This document shows, piece by piece, positions 61,951 through 64,000 of a DNA stretch of 64,000 bases. The notes beneath the pieces are model-generated. The model was not told where the DNA came from. It saw only the letters and a list, made by a program, of their open reading frames with translations, and made no database searches. Position numbers and translations under genes: made by a program. How positions within the stretch are numbered: the stretch's first letter is position 1; every line of letters starts with the position of its first letter. Source of the stretch: CAZQVN01 sp964596775 (GTDB lineage: Bacteria; Eisenbacteria; RBG-16-71-46; JABDJR01; JAWXBZ01); NCBI GenBank assembly GCA_964596775.1, contig CAZQVN010000002.1, positions 1 to 64,000 of the forward strand, read 5' to 3'.

Positions 61951-63874
61951 GAGGGAAAAGAGCCGGATCCTGATCCTCGCCAGCTTTATTCTCCTGGCGG
62001 TGATCGGCGTTCGCCTCTTCTACCTGCAGGTCCTGCACGCGGCGGAGTTCCGGGAACTGGCCCGCAGCAACTTCCTGCGGCCGGAAGTCATCCAGGCCAT
62101 GCGGGGCATGATCCGCGACCGCAACGGCGTCCTGCTCGCTTCGAGCATTCCGTCCTTCACTGTGACGATCGACCCCTACAACGAGGCGTTCCGCGGTCCG
62201 TCCGCGCCGGGCCGCCCGCGGGTGAAGCTCGAGGATTCCGTGCATGCCCTGGCCGCGCTTCTCGAACTGGACGGCGCGGAGCTGCTCGCGCAAGTGGAAA
62301 AGCAGCGCCGCAATTCCTACCAGCCGGTCCGCGTCCGGCGGAACCTCGACATGAAGATGGTGAGCCGGATCGCGGAAAACCGCGCGTCGCTTCCGGGTGT
62401 GGCGGTGGACATGGAGCCGCTGCGCAGCTATCCGCAGGGGGAGGTCGGGGCGCACATCATCGGATACATCAACGAGATCTCGGATGTCGAACTCGGCGAG
62501 CTCCGCGGCCAGGGCTATTTCCCCGGGGCCTCGATCGGACGCGCCGGGCTCGAACTCCAGTACGAAAAGGAACTCAAGGGCGAGGACGGCATCCGCTACG
62601 TGGAGGTCAACGCGCTCGGTCGCCGCTCCAACTACTTCACGGCGCGGCCGCCCATACTTCCGCGGCGCGGCCGCGACCTCGATCTGACGATCGACTGGAC
62701 GCTGCAGAAAGCGGCGGAAGCGGCGTTCGACTCCGCCGGCTGGTCCGGGGGCAACCCCGTACCCGAGGCTCGCGGCTCCGTGGTGGCGATCGATCCCCGC
62801 AACGGAGAAGTCCTCGTGCTGGTGAGCCGCCCGGCCTACGATCCGAACGAGTTCGCGTCCGGCCTGTCCAACGAGCGCTGGGCCGAAATGAATCAGCCCG
62901 GCCGTCACCCGTTGCTGAACCGCGCGGTCCAGTCCCGCTATCCGCCGGGATCCACGTTCAAGCCGGTGACGGTGATCGCCGGGCTGATGGCCCGCAAGGT
63001 GACGCCGTCGACGATGCTCGGGCCATGTACCGGCGCTCACACGTACGGGACGCGGGTTTTCCGCTGCTGGAAGCCCGACGGGCACGGCTATACGGATGCC
63101 GTCCGCTCGTTGACCGTGTCCTGCGACGTGTACTACTACCAGGTCGGACACATGCTCGGCGTGAACGGCATTGCCGAGATGGCCCGGCGCATGAAGGCGG
63201 TCGAGGCCACCGGAATCGATCTCCCGCGCGAACGCAAGGGGTTCGTGCCGGACGAAGCCTGGTACGACCGGCAGTTCGGCCAGGGCGGCTGGAGCCGCGG
63301 GGCCTCGCTGAACCTGTCCATCGGCCAGGGGGAGATCCTCATGACCCCGGTGGAACTCGCGTCCTTCTGCGCTTCGCTCGCCACCGGAAGGATTCCCCAG
63401 CTGCACCTCGTGCGCTCCATGTCCAGCGTGGACGACTCCCGCCCGTTCGTTCCGGAAACCGCATCCAGGGGCGCTCTCGATGTGGACCCGAAGGCCCTCG
63501 CGGTGGCGCGGCGCGGAATGGAAGAGGTCGTGATGGGGGTCGAGGGAACGGGAAAGAATGCCCGGATCGACGGGATCACGGTGGCCGGCAAGACCGGGTC
63601 CGCGCAGCACGGCGGGGACCCGACCCACGCCCTGTTCATCTGTTACGCCCCGTACGAGAACCCGGAGATCGCGGTGGCGGTGATCCTCGAAGCCCGGGGC
63701 GGCGGCGGTTCGTTTGCGGCCCCGGTGGCGCACGCGGTTCTCGACCACTACTTCCATCCGGAAAAGTACATCGTGGCGCCCGACTCCCTGGCGGCGGCGG
63801 ATTCCACCGCCCTTTCCGAACCGGCCGCTCTCCGGCTCGGTCCGCCGCCCCCGGAAGGGGGTCCGGATGAGTAG
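61916..63874 (+). CDS. mrdA: Penicillin-binding protein 2 (elongation transpeptidase)
   Basis: A 652-residue monofunctional class B PBP that cross-links peptidoglycan during elongation. A membrane anchor lies at 18-38. The dimerisation domain includes RGMIRDRNGVLLASS near 63. The catalytic motifs are STFK (S346), SCD (402-404, in place of SxN) and KTGSAQ near 555. The C-terminal ~30 residues are Ala/Pro-rich. GGAGGGAG lies before the ATG at 61916, inside mreD. The next gene, rodA, overlaps by 8 bp, matching the PBP2-RodA functional pair. Confidence 0.95.
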   Translation: MRVGWSSAGAVRREKSRILILASFILLAVIGVRLFYLQVLHAAEFRELARSNFLRPEVIQAMRGMIRDRNGVLLASSIPSFTVTIDPYNEAFRGPSAPGRPRVKLEDSVHALAALLELDGAELLAQVEKQRRNSYQPVRVRRNLDMKMVSRIAENRASLPGVAVDMEPLRSYPQGEVGAHIIGYINEISDVELGELRGQGYFPGASIGRAGLELQYEKELKGEDGIRYVEVNALGRRSNYFTARPPILPRRGRDLDLTIDWTLQKAAEAAFDSAGWSGGNPVPEARGSVVAIDPRNGEVLVLVSRPAYDPNEFASGLSNERWAEMNQPGRHPLLNRAVQSRYPPGSTFKPVTVIAGLMARKVTPSTMLGPCTGAHTYGTRVFRCWKPDGHGYTDAVRSLTVSCDVYYYQVGHMLGVNGIAEMARRMKAVEATGIDLPRERKGFVPDEAWYDRQFGQGGWSRGASLNLSIGQGEILMTPVELASFCASLATGRIPQLHLVRSMSSVDDSRPFVPETASRGALDVDPKALAVARRGMEEVVMGVEGTGKNARIDGITVAGKTGSAQHGGDPTHALFICYAPYENPEIAVAVILEARGGGGSFAAPVAHAVLDHYFHPEKYIVAPDSLAAADSTALSEPAALRLGPPPPEGGPDE

Positions 63875-64000
63875 GGCGCGCCGCCTGGTATCGCGGCATT
63901 TCGACTGGCTGCTCGTGATCACCACCCTGCTCCTCATCACGGTGGGGATCTTCATGGTGTACAGCGCCACCCAGGTGCCGGCCTCGCCGGCCCGGCAACT
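63867..64000 (+). CDS. rodA: Peptidoglycan glycosyltransferase RodA, N-terminal fragment
   Basis: Only 44 codons are in the window. After a short basic N-terminus (MSRARRLVSRHFDW) comes LLVITTLLLITVGIFMVYSAT, the first transmembrane segment typical of SEDS proteins RodA/FtsW. The ATG overlaps mrdA by 8 bp and follows GGAAGGGGG. Its place after mrdA favours RodA over FtsW. Confidence 0.85.
   Translation, partial: MSRARRLVSRHFDWLLVITTLLLITVGIFMVYSATQVPASPARQ

Overview
The window is about 64 kb of GC-rich bacterial DNA. It carries three 100-N scaffold-gap placeholders (33-132, 17988-18087, 54269-54368), so it is most likely a draft or metagenome-derived assembly. Several features suggest a diderm bacterium of the FCB/Eisenbacteria-like group: two secreted proteins ending in a FlgD/T9SS-type C-terminal sorting domain, a GWxTD-domain protein, a DUF5916 (CBM9 plus barrel) outer-membrane protein, an Omp85-type barrel, parallel beta-helix proteins and predicted lipoproteins. 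This placement is inferred from gene families; no rRNA or tRNA gene was seen.

Layout. 0.2-7.7 kb: M20 peptidase, a secreted protein with sorting domain, a lipoprotein metallophosphoesterase and a DUF5916 protein. 8-12.4 kb: fumC, a group II PLP decarboxylase and a DEAD-box helicase, all on the minus strand. 12.6-18 kb: a secreted protein of unknown function, a DUF2723 membrane protein, a small SRPBCC protein, and an SPFH membrane protein followed by a tiny ribbon-helix-helix protein. 18.1-24.6 kb: a urate-degradation locus made of an OxyR-type regulator (cut by a gap), allantoinase, an allantoicase-OHCU decarboxylase fusion, HIU hydrolase, uricase and, convergently, a DUF6986 protein. 24.7-29.5 kb: a tightly overlapping thrA-thrB-thrC operon. 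29.5-32.8 kb: an fRMsr-like GAF protein and a hybrid PAS histidine kinase. 33-37.5 kb: a three-gene unit of an Omp85-type barrel, a secreted protein with kinase-like motifs and an ATP/ADP-translocase-type carrier. 37.6-39.9 kb: sthA and a rhomboid protease. 40-44.3 kb: a 1421-residue repeat protein with a recent internal 831-bp duplication and a palindromic operator over its predicted transcription start. 44.4-52.9 kb: nitroreductase, a four-gene minus-strand unit including a lipid kinase, a histidine phosphatase, a GT39-like enzyme, a beta-helix protein and an alpha/beta hydrolase. 53-57.4 kb: lgt, a dense extragenic repeat island, a FN3/beta-helix lipoprotein and a GWxTD protein. 57.4-58 kb: a gene-free stretch with a sigma70-like promoter and a very strong intrinsic terminator, probably an unannotated small RNA. 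58-64 kb: a rhomboid-TPR protein and the cell-elongation operon mreB-mreC-mreD-mrdA-rodA (rodA cut by the window end).

How genes work together. Uricase, HIU hydrolase and OHCU decarboxylase convert urate to (S)-allantoin; allantoinase and allantoicase take it on to ureidoglycolate and urea. Uricase releases H2O2, and the divergent LysR protein has both OxyR redox cysteines at positions 199 and 208, so peroxide-linked control is a plausible but untested idea. The carrier, kinase-like protein and barrel could together form a nucleotide-dependent envelope system; this is the most speculative and most interesting hypothesis in the window.
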